A stretch of DNA of 64,000 nucleotides from Ciceribacter sichuanensis (lineage in GTDB: Bacteria > Pseudomonadota > Alphaproteobacteria > Rhizobiales > Rhizobiaceae), in NCBI RefSeq assembly GCF_024055605.1, contig NZ_JAMXLX010000010.1, forward strand, positions 62,001-126,000, in the 5' to 3' direction. This document shows, piece by piece, positions 55,458-64,000 of the stretch. The translations under genes and the position numbers were made by a program. Numbering within the stretch: the stretch's first letter is position 1; each line of letters starts with the position of its first letter. The notes beneath the pieces were generated by a model, which was not told where the DNA came from, made no database searches, and saw only the letters and a program-made list of their open reading frames with translations.

Positions 55458-55979
55458 ATGGAAAACAGTCTCCGGAACGATTTCCTCAGCGCGATGAGCC
55501 GCGCCTGCTGCACGGTCAATATCGTTACGACCGACGGTCCGGCCGGCCGTTCCGGCGCAACCGTCTCGGCAATGTCGTCGGTCTCGGCGGATGGTGCAGC
55601 ACCGACGCTGCTTGTCTGCCTGCATCAGAACAGCGCGACCGCCCAGGCGATCCGTGACAACGGTGGCTTCTGCGTCAACGTTCTGCGCGACAGCCAGTCG
55701 GCCATTTCCGACCGCTTCGCCGGCCGGCTGGACACCATCGATGGCAAGTTTGCCGGCGCGATATGGGAAACCGGATCGACGGGGGCGCCCCGCCTGAACG
55801 GCGGTCTGGTCTCGTTCGATTGCCGCGTGGCTAGCGAGCAGAAGATCGGCACGCATCACGTCTTCATCGGCGAGGTGGTGGCCATTTCCGAAGCGGATGA
55901 GGGATTACCGCTCATCTATTCCGGTCGCGCCTATGGCCGTCCGGCACGTCTCGACACAGCGCACGGCTGCACCGCCTGA
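55458..55979 (+). CDS. Flavin reductase, HpaC/RutF family (second)
   Basis: 173 residues from ATG 55458 with AGGGAG upstream; a longer reading overlaps the oxygenase. Split-barrel motifs ACCTVNIVTTDGPAGRSGATVSA-type opening and GGFCVNVLRDSQ. Supplies reduced flavin to the preceding HpaB-type oxygenase and possibly to the NtaA-type enzyme at 60811. Confidence 0.9.
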   Translation: MENSLRNDFLSAMSRACCTVNIVTTDGPAGRSGATVSAMSSVSADGAAPTLLVCLHQNSATAQAIRDNGGFCVNVLRDSQSAISDRFAGRLDTIDGKFAGAIWETGSTGAPRLNGGLVSFDCRVASEQKIGTHHVFIGEVVAISEADEGLPLIYSGRAYGRPARLDTAHGCTA

Positions 55980-56016
55980 CCCTGCCTCATTCGCACTCAT
56001 CTCGAAAGGTTTTTCC

Positions 56017-56433
56017 ATGCCCGTCCATAAACGTATCCGCATGTTCAACACCAAGGAGACCTATCCGGAGCAGAAGCTCGACAACGACCTCTGCCAGGCC
56101 GTCGTTGCCCGAGGCACCATGGTTTTCGTGCGCGGGCAGATCGGACAGAACCTCGAGACATCCGAAAGTGTCGGGGTTGGCGACGTTACCGCGCAGGCCG
56201 AGCAGGCCATGTACAACATCAGGATGCTGCTTGAGGAATCCGGTTCCGAACTCAGCCACATCACCAAGATCGTGATCTACATCATCGATCCGCGTTATCG
56301 CGAGCAGGTCTATCTCGTTGTCGGCAAGTGGCTGAAGGGTGTTTTCCCGGTCTCGACGGGTATCGTCGTCTCCGCGCTCGCCCGTCCGGAGTGGCTGGTC
56401 GAAATCGACGTCACCGCCGTCATTCCCGATTGA
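56017..56433 (+). CDS. RidA-family enamine/imine deaminase
   Basis: 138 residues from ATG 56017 (AAAGG upstream). Trimeric chorismate-mutase-like fold: FVRGQIGQN, QAEQAMYNIRMLLEESGSEL, STGIVVSALARPEWLVEIDVTAV. The usual substrate-contact Arg of RidA (NxRxxP region) is replaced by SALARPEW, with Arg still present. It would hydrolyse an enamine or imine made by the monooxygenase step. Confidence 0.88.
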   Translation: MPVHKRIRMFNTKETYPEQKLDNDLCQAVVARGTMVFVRGQIGQNLETSESVGVGDVTAQAEQAMYNIRMLLEESGSELSHITKIVIYIIDPRYREQVYLVVGKWLKGVFPVSTGIVVSALARPEWLVEIDVTAVIPD

Positions 56434-56451
56434 CGCTGGAAGGGAAGCATC

Positions 56452-57126
56452 ATGACCTTCTCCATCAGCGGCCGGTGTGAAAAGACCGGAACATTCGGGA
56501 TCGCGATATCTTCGTCTTCGCCGGCGGTCGCGGCTCGCTGCGCCCATGCGCGCGCCGGTGTCGGCGTCGTGGCGACCCAGAACATTACCGACCCGTCGCT
56601 TGGCCATAAGGGGCTCGACCTCCTGGCGTCGGGCCTCGATGCGGATAGGGCTCTGGAAAAGCTTCTCGATGGCTACGCAACCGCGCAGTACCGGCAACTC
56701 GTGCTGCTCGACACGAACGGCAATACCGCCGTTCATTCCGGTAAGCATACGCTCGGGACCTACGCGACCGCCAGGGGCAAAAACTGCGCTGCCGCCGGCA
56801 ACCTGCTGGCCAATACCGACGTTCCCGCGCGAATGGTCGAAGCTTTCGAGGCATCGGAGGGTGCGCTCGGAGACCGGCTGATCGCGTCGATGCTCGCCGG
56901 ATTGGCTGCGGGCGGCGAGGCGGGGCCGGTGCATTCCGCCGGGCTCCTGATGGTGCGCAATGTTTCCTGGCCGATTGCAGATCTGCGTGTCGATTGGGCG
57001 GAGGAAGATCCGATCGGTCAGCTTGCCGCCCTTTGGGAACTCTACGAGCCGCAGCTGGAAGATTATGTCACGCGGGCGCTGAAGCCTGATGCCGCACCGA
57101 GCTACGGCGTTCCCGGCGACGAGTGA
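56452..57126 (+). CDS. DUF1028 Ntn-hydrolase-like protein
   Basis: 224 residues beginning MTFSISGRCEKTGTFGIAISS, the DUF1028 opening, with GVGVVATQNITDPSLG and the Asp-rich C-terminus. The family has an Ntn-hydrolase-like fold and is often next to RidA and amino-acid or purine catabolic genes. Probably an amidase or peptidase. Nothing is recognised in 57127-57308. Confidence 0.88.
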   Translation: MTFSISGRCEKTGTFGIAISSSSPAVAARCAHARAGVGVVATQNITDPSLGHKGLDLLASGLDADRALEKLLDGYATAQYRQLVLLDTNGNTAVHSGKHTLGTYATARGKNCAAAGNLLANTDVPARMVEAFEASEGALGDRLIASMLAGLAAGGEAGPVHSAGLLMVRNVSWPIADLRVDWAEEDPIGQLAALWELYEPQLEDYVTRALKPDAAPSYGVPGDE

Positions 57127-57308
57127 CCGTTATGCCAGGTCGGGTTGATGGAGGAGGGAGATCGCCCCTTGAATAGTCTTTTCGGCTGGAGACTATCAGC
57201 TTGATTTCACGCGCTTTTTTGAAGAATGTCGCCTCTGCCGCGTCCGGTGATCGTCCTACTCGCCGAACGATTGCTTTTGTCAGACGAAGGAGGGAGGTAT
57301 AGAAAGGC

Positions 57309-58259
57309 ATGCGTTACACGCTTCGCCAGATCGAGTACTTTATTGCCACTGCCGAGACCGGATCGATCACTCTGGCGTCCGAGCGGATCAACATCTCGCA
57401 ACCCTCCATTTCCACTGCTATCGCCCACCTTGAACAGGAACTGGACACGCAGTTGTTCGTGCGCCGCCACGCGCAGGGACTAATTCTGACGTCGGCGGGC
57501 AAGGCACTGCTGGTGGAAGCAAAGCGCCTGCTTGAGCACGCGCAGCAGATCTATCAGGTGGCTTCCGAAGCCAACGACAAGGTGAGGGGGCAACTCAGCC
57601 TTGGCTGCATGGTCACGCTCGCACCGATGATCATGCCGGAACTTTCCCACGCCTTCACATCGGCCTTCCCCTCGACGAAGGTGATGCAGGTCGTCGGCGA
57701 TCACGATACCCTGCTGCAGAAGCTCTCCAGCGCGGAAATCGATGTCGCCATCATGTACGATCTGCTGGTGCCCGATGGCTTCGACTTCGTGCCGCTCGCC
57801 AGCCTGCCTCCGCATGTACTGGTCGGTGAGGTGCATCCCTTCGCACGACTTTCCGCAGTCACCGTGCAGGACATCGCACCGGAACCGCTGCTGCTGCTCG
57901 ACCTACCGATCAGCCGCGAATATTTCCTCGCCATCTTCATGCAGGTCGGCATCGATCCCAATATCGGGGCGCGCTCGCCACACCAGGATATTCTGCGCAC
58001 CATGGCGGCCAACGGCTACGGCTATACGCTCGCAAATGTCAGGCCGCGGGCGGATGTCGCGATGGACGGACGCAAGCTGGTGCGTGTGCGTCTTGCAGGC
58101 GATCACAAGCCGATGGTGATCGGCCTTGTCTCTCTCAGGGATCGTCGCAAGTCACGCCTCATCGAACTTTTCGAGCGCCATTGCCGGAACCGTATCTCCG
58201 ACGCCTACATTCCCGGCATGGTCGCTCCCGCAATGGAAAAGCGCGTTCGTCTGCCCTGA
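57309..58259 (+). CDS. LysR-family transcriptional regulator
   Basis: 316 residues. HTH at 1-60 (MRYTLRQIEYFIATAETGSIT...SQPSISTAIAHLEQEL), then a periplasmic-binding-like effector domain. Same strand and between the aldolase/monooxygenase genes and the transporter genes, so it likely regulates one or both. The 222-base gap after it holds a TATAAT at 58313 but no clear -35. Confidence 0.9.
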   Translation: MRYTLRQIEYFIATAETGSITLASERINISQPSISTAIAHLEQELDTQLFVRRHAQGLILTSAGKALLVEAKRLLEHAQQIYQVASEANDKVRGQLSLGCMVTLAPMIMPELSHAFTSAFPSTKVMQVVGDHDTLLQKLSSAEIDVAIMYDLLVPDGFDFVPLASLPPHVLVGEVHPFARLSAVTVQDIAPEPLLLLDLPISREYFLAIFMQVGIDPNIGARSPHQDILRTMAANGYGYTLANVRPRADVAMDGRKLVRVRLAGDHKPMVIGLVSLRDRRKSRLIELFERHCRNRISDAYIPGMVAPAMEKRVRLP

Positions 58260-58481
58260 TCCGCATCAGGGCATGTGCACCCATGCGAACCGAATCTTCC
58301 GCTTGTTCTGCCTATAATTTGGGCGCTGGCATGTGATTAGACAGCAGCTAAGCAGTGGGCCAGAATTTCATAATTTACACCCGCCACCCCATCCGACTTA
58401 CTTCCATCACAAGCCTTTCGGCGATCCGCCAAACCGGCCGGAGTGGTCTCTCGGCGGCAGCTACAGGATGACAGTTGCAAC

Positions 58482-59576
58482 ATGAAGAACAGCGTGATCG
58501 ACGTGACGACCTCGACACCGGTGAGCGCCTCGACGACTTCTCCCGCGCTCAAGCTCCAAGCCGAAGGACTTTGCAAGTTCTATGACGACTTTGCGGCCCT
58601 GCATCCGACGGAGCTGAAGGTTCACGCGGGAGAACTCCTGACGCTGCTTGGACCGTCGGGCTCCGGCAAGACGACGCTGCTGCAGCTCATCTGCGGCCTC
58701 GTGCAGCCTTCGGACGGGATACTGACCATCGATGGACGCGACCATACCGGGACGCCGGCCAGTCAGCGGGACGTTGGCGTGGTGTTCCAGAATTACGCGT
58801 TGTTTCCGCATCTGACCGTGCATGAAAATGTCGGCTTTCCGCTCGAAATGCGTCGGGTCGCAAGGGGCGATGCCGAGCGCCGGATCGCAGAGGCCCTTGC
58901 AATGGTCGGGCTTGCCGATTTCGGCAAGCGCTTTCCCTCGGAGCTGTCAGGTGGCCAGCAGCAGCGCGTCGCGCTTGCTCGTTGCCTCGTCTATCATCCC
59001 TCGCTGATCCTGATGGATGAAAGCCTCTCCGCGCTCGACCGCAAGCTGCGGGAAGCCATGCAGATCGAGATTCGCCGCATCCATCGTGAAACCGGCTCGA
59101 CCATCATCTTCGTTACCCACGACCAGGAGGAGGCGCTGGCGCTGTCCGACCGCATCTGCCTGATGAATTCCGGCCGGATCGAACAGATCGGCAGTCCGCA
59201 GGAAATCTACGAAAGACCTGTCAGCCGCTTTGCCGCCGACTTCATCGGCGTCTCGAACATCTTTGAGGGACGCGTGGAAAGCGACCGTCTTGTTACGACC
59301 GAAGGCGCCTTGCCGCTGCCTGCCGCGACGCAGGCAGTCAAAGGCTTCCTCGTCGTTCGACCGGAGCACATCCGCTTCGAGGAGCCGGAAGGGGCGACGC
59401 TTGTCGGTCGCCTCATCGAGACGATCTATGCCGGCCCGCAGAGCAGGCTCATCGTGAGGCTGGACAGCGGCTTCACGATCACTGCGCTTCGCTCGTCCAG
59501 CCTGCCGCAGCTGCAGCATGGCGAACCGGTCGGCCTTTCCTGGAACCCGGAGGACGCCCGCTTCCTCGATCGCTAA
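58482..59576 (+). CDS. Spermidine/putrescine-type ABC transporter ATPase (PotA-like)
   Basis: 364 residues from ATG 58482 (GTG 58443 possible; neither has a good ribosome site). Walker A GPSGSGKTT, signature LSGGQQQR, Walker B LILMDES, H-loop THDQEEAL; C-terminal TOBE domain from about 270. The D-E of Walker B reads D-E-S, a common variant. Powers the importer whose receptor and permease follow at 59631 and 62223. Confidence 0.92.
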   Translation: MKNSVIDVTTSTPVSASTTSPALKLQAEGLCKFYDDFAALHPTELKVHAGELLTLLGPSGSGKTTLLQLICGLVQPSDGILTIDGRDHTGTPASQRDVGVVFQNYALFPHLTVHENVGFPLEMRRVARGDAERRIAEALAMVGLADFGKRFPSELSGGQQQRVALARCLVYHPSLILMDESLSALDRKLREAMQIEIRRIHRETGSTIIFVTHDQEEALALSDRICLMNSGRIEQIGSPQEIYERPVSRFAADFIGVSNIFEGRVESDRLVTTEGALPLPAATQAVKGFLVVRPEHIRFEEPEGATLVGRLIETIYAGPQSRLIVRLDSGFTITALRSSSLPQLQHGEPVGLSWNPEDARFLDR

Positions 59577-59630
59577 CCGTTTCATCCGCCTCGCATGCCA
59601 GTCATAAACCATAACCAGAAGGGAACTTGA

Positions 59631-60695
59631 ATGTCATCGATCCTCCATCCCACCCGCCGCAGTCTCCTGAAGACCGCAGGTCTGGCCGCCGGTGCGCTTG
59701 CCACGCCCGGACTGCTGCGCTCCGCCTATGCGACCGGTCAGCTTACCGTCGCCGACGTCGGCGGCGCGCCGGGCGAAGCCATCAAGAAAGCCTTCTACGA
59801 TCCTTTCGAAAAGGCGACCGGCATCAAGGTCGTCGGCGTTGCCCATGATCCGGATCCGGTCACCCAGTTCAAGCTGCAGGTCGATACCAAGTCCTATCTG
59901 TGGGATGTCTGCATGGTCACGCCCGACCATGTGATGCGTCTGACTGAAGAGAAGGACTACACGGTTCCGCTCGAAATCTCCGGTCCCGAAACCGCCGATC
60001 TCCTGCCTGGCATGCTGACCAGCAACTGGCTCGGCTTCTCGGTTTTCGGCGCCGTCATGGCGTACCGTACCGACAAGTACCCGGATGCCGGCCCGGCCAG
60101 CTGGGCTGATTTTTGGGATGTCGCGAAGTTCCCGGGCCGCCGCGGCTTTTACAAGGGCGCCTGGGCTGCGCTGGAATTCGCGCTGCTGGCCGATGGCGTC
60201 GCGCCGAAGGATCTCTATCCGCTCGACATGGACCGCGCCTTCAAGAAGCTCGAGGAACTGAAGCCACATGTGGCCGTCTGGTGGACCAGCGGCGCCCACA
60301 ATACGCAGATCCTGCAGAACGGCGAAGTCGACATGAGCGACACCTGGTCGGCCCGCGCCTATGCCGCCAAGGCGGCCGGCGCACCGGTCAAGACCGTCTT
60401 CCAGGGTGGTTATTCCGTCGATGGCTGGTCGATCGTCAAGGATGCCCCGAACATGGCGGCTGCTCACAAGTTCATCGAGTTCTGCATGAAGCCGGAGCAG
60501 CAGGGCGCCTATTCCTCGATCGTCGCCAACGGTCCGAGCAACAAGAAGGCCTTCGACTTCATGCCTGCGGATCGCGCGGAAGTGCTGCCGACCGCGCCGC
60601 AGAATTTCGGCAATCTCTACGAGATCGACTCGAAGTGGTGGTCGGCAAACTACGACGCGGCAGTCGAGCGCATGCAGGAATTCCTGCTGCAGTAA
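59631..60695 (+). CDS. PotD-type ABC transporter substrate-binding protein with Tat signal
   Basis: 354 residues. N-terminal TRRSLLKTAGLAAGALATPG is a twin-arginine signal, so it is exported folded. The mature part follows the polyamine/ferric receptor group (VTQFKLQVDTKSYLWDV, GGYSVDGWSIVKDAPN). The ligand may be a polyamine, an amine or an organic acid. Followed by a stem-loop at 60741. Confidence 0.9.
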   Translation: MSSILHPTRRSLLKTAGLAAGALATPGLLRSAYATGQLTVADVGGAPGEAIKKAFYDPFEKATGIKVVGVAHDPDPVTQFKLQVDTKSYLWDVCMVTPDHVMRLTEEKDYTVPLEISGPETADLLPGMLTSNWLGFSVFGAVMAYRTDKYPDAGPASWADFWDVAKFPGRRGFYKGAWAALEFALLADGVAPKDLYPLDMDRAFKKLEELKPHVAVWWTSGAHNTQILQNGEVDMSDTWSARAYAAKAAGAPVKTVFQGGYSVDGWSIVKDAPNMAAAHKFIEFCMKPEQQGAYSSIVANGPSNKKAFDFMPADRAEVLPTAPQNFGNLYEIDSKWWSANYDAAVERMQEFLLQ

Positions 60696-60740
60696 ATTTC
60701 TCCTGAGGATGCGCGCTGCCCCCGGCGCGCGTCCGAACTA

Positions 60741-60770
60741 GACCGGGTCCATTAGACCCGGTCCCTTTCT
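60741..60770 (+). terminator. Stem-loop after receptor gene
   Basis: A nine-base stem (GACCGGGTC/GACCCGGTC), five-base loop, then CCTTTCT. Partial terminator or mRNA protector in the 115-base gap before the monooxygenase gene. Confidence 0.6.
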
Positions 60771-60810
60771 CTTCGGCGCAAGCGCGTCGCTCCCTCAAGA
60801 GTGCGGAACC

Positions 60811-62142
60811 ATGACCAAGAAAAAGATTGTCCTCAGCTGCCTTTTCCAAGCCAACGGCTACCACAAGGGCGCCTGGCGCACCCCGGAAGCCGAAGCCGGC
60901 GCCGATACCGATATCGATCATTACATCCGCATGGCCAAGCGGCTCGAAGAGGGGCTGTTCGACGTCTTCTTCCTCGCCGACACCCCGGCGACACGCACCG
61001 AGAACCTTGAGATCTGGACCAAATCGCCGATCTACCAGAACGGTCTGGAACCGATCACCGTTCTCACCGCGCTTGCCATGAACACCAAATACATCGGCCT
61101 CGGTGGCACGATGTCGACCAGCTTCTTCGAACCTTTCAACATCGCCCGCCAGTTCGCCGCGCTCGACCACATCTCCAAGGGGCGCGCTGCCTGGAACGTC
61201 GTGACATCGGCAAACGACTATGCCGCCCGCAACTTCGGCCTCGACCGGCTTCCGCCCCACGGCGAACGCTACGAGAAGGCGAAGGAATGCGTGGAGGTGG
61301 TCAAGGCCTATTGGGATACCTGGGAAGACGGCGCATTCATCTTCGACAAGGAGAATGCAATGCAGTTTGACCCGAAGAAGTATCATGTGGTCGATCATGA
61401 GGGAAAATTCTTCAAGGTCTATGGCGGCCTGAACGTCGCCCGTTCGCCGCAGGGCCATCCCGTCATCATCCAGGCCGGCGCGTCCGACGCCGGCAAGGAA
61501 CTGGCTGCCGAAACCGCCGAAATCGTCTTCGGCACGGGCTCCGGCATGCAGGCCGCCAAGGCCTTCTATGACGACCTCAAGGGTCGCATGGCGAAATACG
61601 GTCGCGACATGAGCCAGCTCAACATTCTCTCCGGCTTCGATGCCGTGATCGGCGATACCGAGAAGGAAGCGGAAGAGAAGTTCGAATATCTCCAGTCTCT
61701 CGTGCCGGTCGAACTGTCGGTCATGTATCTGTGCATGGACCTTGAGGCAAAGCTTCTCGACCTGCCGCTCGACGAGCCGGTTCCGCTCGATCGCATCCCG
61801 AAGGTTTCGAACAACCACACTGTCTATTTCAACCAGATCGCCGAACTGATCCGCGAGGGCAAGACGCTGCGCGAAATCGCCACCAGCTACCGTCGCGGCA
61901 ATCGCGTCATGCGCGGCACCGCCGAGCAGGTTGCCGACTTCATGGAGAACTGGGTCGCAGCCGGCTGCGGCGACGGCTTCATGATGCCGATCGGGTATTA
62001 TCCCGGAAACCTTGATGACTACGTCGACAAGGTGATCCCGATCTTGCAGGAGCGCGGCTCCTACAAGACCGAGTATGCGAGCACGACGCTGCGCGAGAAC
62101 CTTGGCCTCATTCGCCCGAAGAACCGCTACGCGGCCGATTGA
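60811..62142 (+). CDS. NtaA/SnaA/DszA-type FMN-dependent monooxygenase
   Basis: 443 residues, bacterial-luciferase-like barrel. Family motifs: LSCLFQANGYHKGAWR, LFDVFFLADTP, GLGGTMSTSFFEPFNIARQF, AAWNVVTSAND and VIIQAGASDAGKELAA. Members split C-N or C-S bonds (nitrilotriacetate, EDTA, sulfones) using reduced FMN from a separate reductase. Lying between receptor and permease genes of one importer, it probably attacks the imported compound. Confidence 0.92.
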   Translation: MTKKKIVLSCLFQANGYHKGAWRTPEAEAGADTDIDHYIRMAKRLEEGLFDVFFLADTPATRTENLEIWTKSPIYQNGLEPITVLTALAMNTKYIGLGGTMSTSFFEPFNIARQFAALDHISKGRAAWNVVTSANDYAARNFGLDRLPPHGERYEKAKECVEVVKAYWDTWEDGAFIFDKENAMQFDPKKYHVVDHEGKFFKVYGGLNVARSPQGHPVIIQAGASDAGKELAAETAEIVFGTGSGMQAAKAFYDDLKGRMAKYGRDMSQLNILSGFDAVIGDTEKEAEEKFEYLQSLVPVELSVMYLCMDLEAKLLDLPLDEPVPLDRIPKVSNNHTVYFNQIAELIREGKTLREIATSYRRGNRVMRGTAEQVADFMENWVAAGCGDGFMMPIGYYPGNLDDYVDKVIPILQERGSYKTEYASTTLRENLGLIRPKNRYAAD

Positions 62143-62222
62143 ACGGAGCAGGACAAAGGGAAGGAAACTGTCATGATGGCGCTCGCCGCCATCCGGGCCT
62201 AGACCACGAGGGAGAAGATCGC

Positions 62223-64000
62223 ATGACCATGGCTGCCACGAGCCCGGCGCCTGCCACCGCCAGACGCCTGTCGGGTCTTGTCAAGGCCGGCCCATTCTGG
62301 CTGGCGGTGCCGGGCCTTACCTTCATTCTGATCTTCTTTCTCGTGCCGACCGTGGAACTGATGTCCATCAGTTTCTTCGACAAGGCCGGCAGCCTGACGC
62401 TTGCGACCTATTCGAAGATCACCGCGTCGAGCGTTTACCTGCGCGTGCTGTCCACCACCTTCTCGGTCGCCTTTCAGGTCACGCTCTGGTGCCTGCTTCT
62501 GGGCTATCCGCTGGCCTACTGGCTTTCCGGCATGCCGGGCCGGCGCCAGCGCGTCATGCTGATGTTCGTGCTCCTGCCTTACTGGACGAGTGCGCTGGTG
62601 AAGAACTTCGCATGGTTGGTCCTTCTCGGCCGCAACGGCATCGTTGCCGCGGGCATGGAAAAGCTCGGCCTGCCGGGTGGCGATGCGCTGCTCTTTTCCC
62701 GCGCGACCGTCATCTTCGCCATGGTCCACACCATGCTGCCGCTGGCCGTCGTCACCATGATGCCGACCATGAACCAGATCGACAGGCGACTGACCATGGC
62801 GGCCGAGACGCTGGGGGCGACCGGCGCGCAGGCGTTCTGGCAGGTCTTCTTTCATCTTTCGGCGCGCGGCGTGGCCACGGCCGGCCTGCTGGTCTTCGTC
62901 TCCTCGCTCGGCTTCTTCATCACGCCCACCCTGGTCGGCGGTCCGAAGGACACGATGATCAGCCAGCTGATCATCACCCAGATCAACCAGTTGCAGAACT
63001 GGAAATTCGGCAGCGCGCTCGCCGTGATGCTCGTCGTCTCGTCGCTTCTGACCATCTTCGTCTATGACCGGCTGTTCGGCCTTTCCTCCATCGCCGGCGA
63101 AAGCAGGCGGGGAGCCGCCGACGGGCGCTGGCGGCGCTTCGGGCTGGCAGTCACCGGCGCGCTCGGCCGTTTCTTCGCGATGGGAGAGACTTTCGCCCGA
63201 CGCAACCTTCGAGGCGTTTCCGGGCGCGGCGTCCTGTCCGCATATGGCTGGCTTGTGGTCACCCTGCTGCTCTTCCCGATCGTCGGGGTCATACCGATGG
63301 CGTTCACGGAGGCGGAGTTCCTTTCCTTCCCGCCCGTGGGCTTCAGTCTCCGCTGGTTCGAAGCCTATTTCACATCTCCGGTATGGGTGTCCGCGACGCT
63401 GCGTTCCTTCGGTATCGGTTTCGCGACCGCCATCATCACCGTCATCGTTGCCGGTTTCGCGGCGCTTGGCCTTGCCCGCTCGAAGAGCCGGCTCTCCGGC
63501 CTCGCCTTCCTCGTTTTCATGGCACCGATGGTGGTGCCGCCCATCGTCATCGCCATCTCGCTGTTCTATCTTTTCGCCAGCCTTTCGATGATCGCGACGG
63601 ACAGCGCCATCGCCATAGGTCACAGCGTGATCGCGTTGCCCATCGTCTTCGTCATCCTGCTTGCGACCTTCAAGGAGCATGACTGGCGGCTCGATCAGGC
63701 GGCCGCAACACTTGGCGCGACGCGCCTGCAGATCGCCCGGCGCATCACCTTCCCGATGGTCAAGGCCGGCCTTGTCGTCGGCTTTGTCACCGGCTTCCTG
63801 CAATCCTTCGAGGAACTGACCGTCGCGCTCTTCATCGGCGGCGGGCTGAAGACGACGTTGCCGAAGCAGATGTGGGACGACATTACGCTTTCCGTGAACC
63901 CGAGGATCGCCGCAGCCTCGGTCTGCGTGCTCTTTGTGGTCGTTATCCTGTTTGCCGCGATCGAGTATTTCCAGAGGCCAAAGGGTGGGGCGGCCCGCCG
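62223..64000 (+). CDS. Fused PotB-PotC-type ABC permease, 3'-truncated
   Basis: The frame is open from ATG 62223 to the window end, 592 codons without a stop. Residues about 20-290 form a PotB-like unit (LAVPGLTFILIFFLVPTVEL, coupling loop AAETLGATGAQAFWQV). About 340-590 form a PotC-like unit (LVVTLLLFPIVGVIPMAF, coupling loop AAATLGATRLQIARRI). The link at about 280-335 is basic and polar. Most polyamine importers use two separate permeases; a fused one is known in ferric-type relatives. The end lies beyond the window. Confidence 0.92.
   Translation, partial: MTMAATSPAPATARRLSGLVKAGPFWLAVPGLTFILIFFLVPTVELMSISFFDKAGSLTLATYSKITASSVYLRVLSTTFSVAFQVTLWCLLLGYPLAYWLSGMPGRRQRVMLMFVLLPYWTSALVKNFAWLVLLGRNGIVAAGMEKLGLPGGDALLFSRATVIFAMVHTMLPLAVVTMMPTMNQIDRRLTMAAETLGATGAQAFWQVFFHLSARGVATAGLLVFVSSLGFFITPTLVGGPKDTMISQLIITQINQLQNWKFGSALAVMLVVSSLLTIFVYDRLFGLSSIAGESRRGAADGRWRRFGLAVTGALGRFFAMGETFARRNLRGVSGRGVLSAYGWLVVTLLLFPIVGVIPMAFTEAEFLSFPPVGFSLRWFEAYFTSPVWVSATLRSFGIGFATAIITVIVAGFAALGLARSKSRLSGLAFLVFMAPMVVPPIVIAISLFYLFASLSMIATDSAIAIGHSVIALPIVFVILLATFKEHDWRLDQAAATLGATRLQIARRITFPMVKAGLVVGFVTGFLQSFEELTVALFIGGGLKTTLPKQMWDDITLSVNPRIAAASVCVLFVVVILFAAIEYFQRPKGGAAR

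Noticed and set aside
62199..63803. 534-codon minus-strand reading frame
   Set aside because: Antisense to the fused permease, with low-complexity Gly/Asp/Arg/Gln composition typical of a shadow frame.

Overview
The window is GC-rich, densely coded DNA from an alphaproteobacterium, most likely a member of the Rhizobiaceae or a close relative in the Rhizobiales. Three things point there: a DapA-family enzyme and a BMP-type importer of rhizobial style, an ECF sigma/ChrR stress cluster, and a group of small basic rhizobial-type proteins next to cspA and rpsU. No rRNA, tRNA, CRISPR array, phage or complete insertion sequence was seen. Identifications rest on recognised motifs and remembered family sequences; no database search was run.

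Region 1 (1-12.9 kb) is a peptide-use unit. A dipeptide-type ABC importer (receptor, fused double ATPase, two permeases) runs into a proline iminopeptidase-like hydrolase and an Xaa-Pro aminopeptidase. A GntR regulator and a DapA-family lyase, a candidate hydroxyproline-pathway deaminase, follow. A stand-alone periplasmic Prc protease lies downstream.

Region 2 (13.1-34.3 kb) is the most interesting part. A BMP-type ABC importer and a GntR regulator flank two divergent catabolic operons. They encode a pyridoxamine-pyruvate aminotransferase and a pyridoxine 4-oxidase, the two entry enzymes of vitamin B6 breakdown in Mesorhizobium loti. Two short-chain dehydrogenases and a metallo-beta-lactamase-fold hydrolase (possible lactonase) could carry pyridoxal to 4-pyridoxate. 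The known lower-pathway enzymes are not seen. In their place are a two-component HpaB-type flavin monooxygenase, a NicX-type 2,5-dihydroxypyridine dioxygenase, two amidases, an MmgE/PrpD protein and a beta-hydroxyacid dehydrogenase. I infer an alternative route for opening the B6 ring.

Region 3 (34.4-49 kb) is a stress and envelope region. It has small proteins, several too short for routine calling, two transglutaminase-like proteins, two cold-shock proteins and ribosomal protein S21. It also has an RpoE-ChrR system with a lipid-modification operon (FAD oxidoreductase, DUF1365, Cfa-type methyltransferase). Three promoters share the motif (T/C)GATCC-N16-CGTA and define a local RpoE regulon.

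Region 4 (49-64 kb) holds a membrane PQQ glucose dehydrogenase and a TetR gene facing a truncated MFS gene across a large operator. A second N-compound catabolic module follows: class II aldolase, HpaB-type monooxygenase, flavin reductase, RidA, DUF1028, LysR, a polyamine-type ABC importer with a fused permease that runs off the end, and an NtaA-type monooxygenase.
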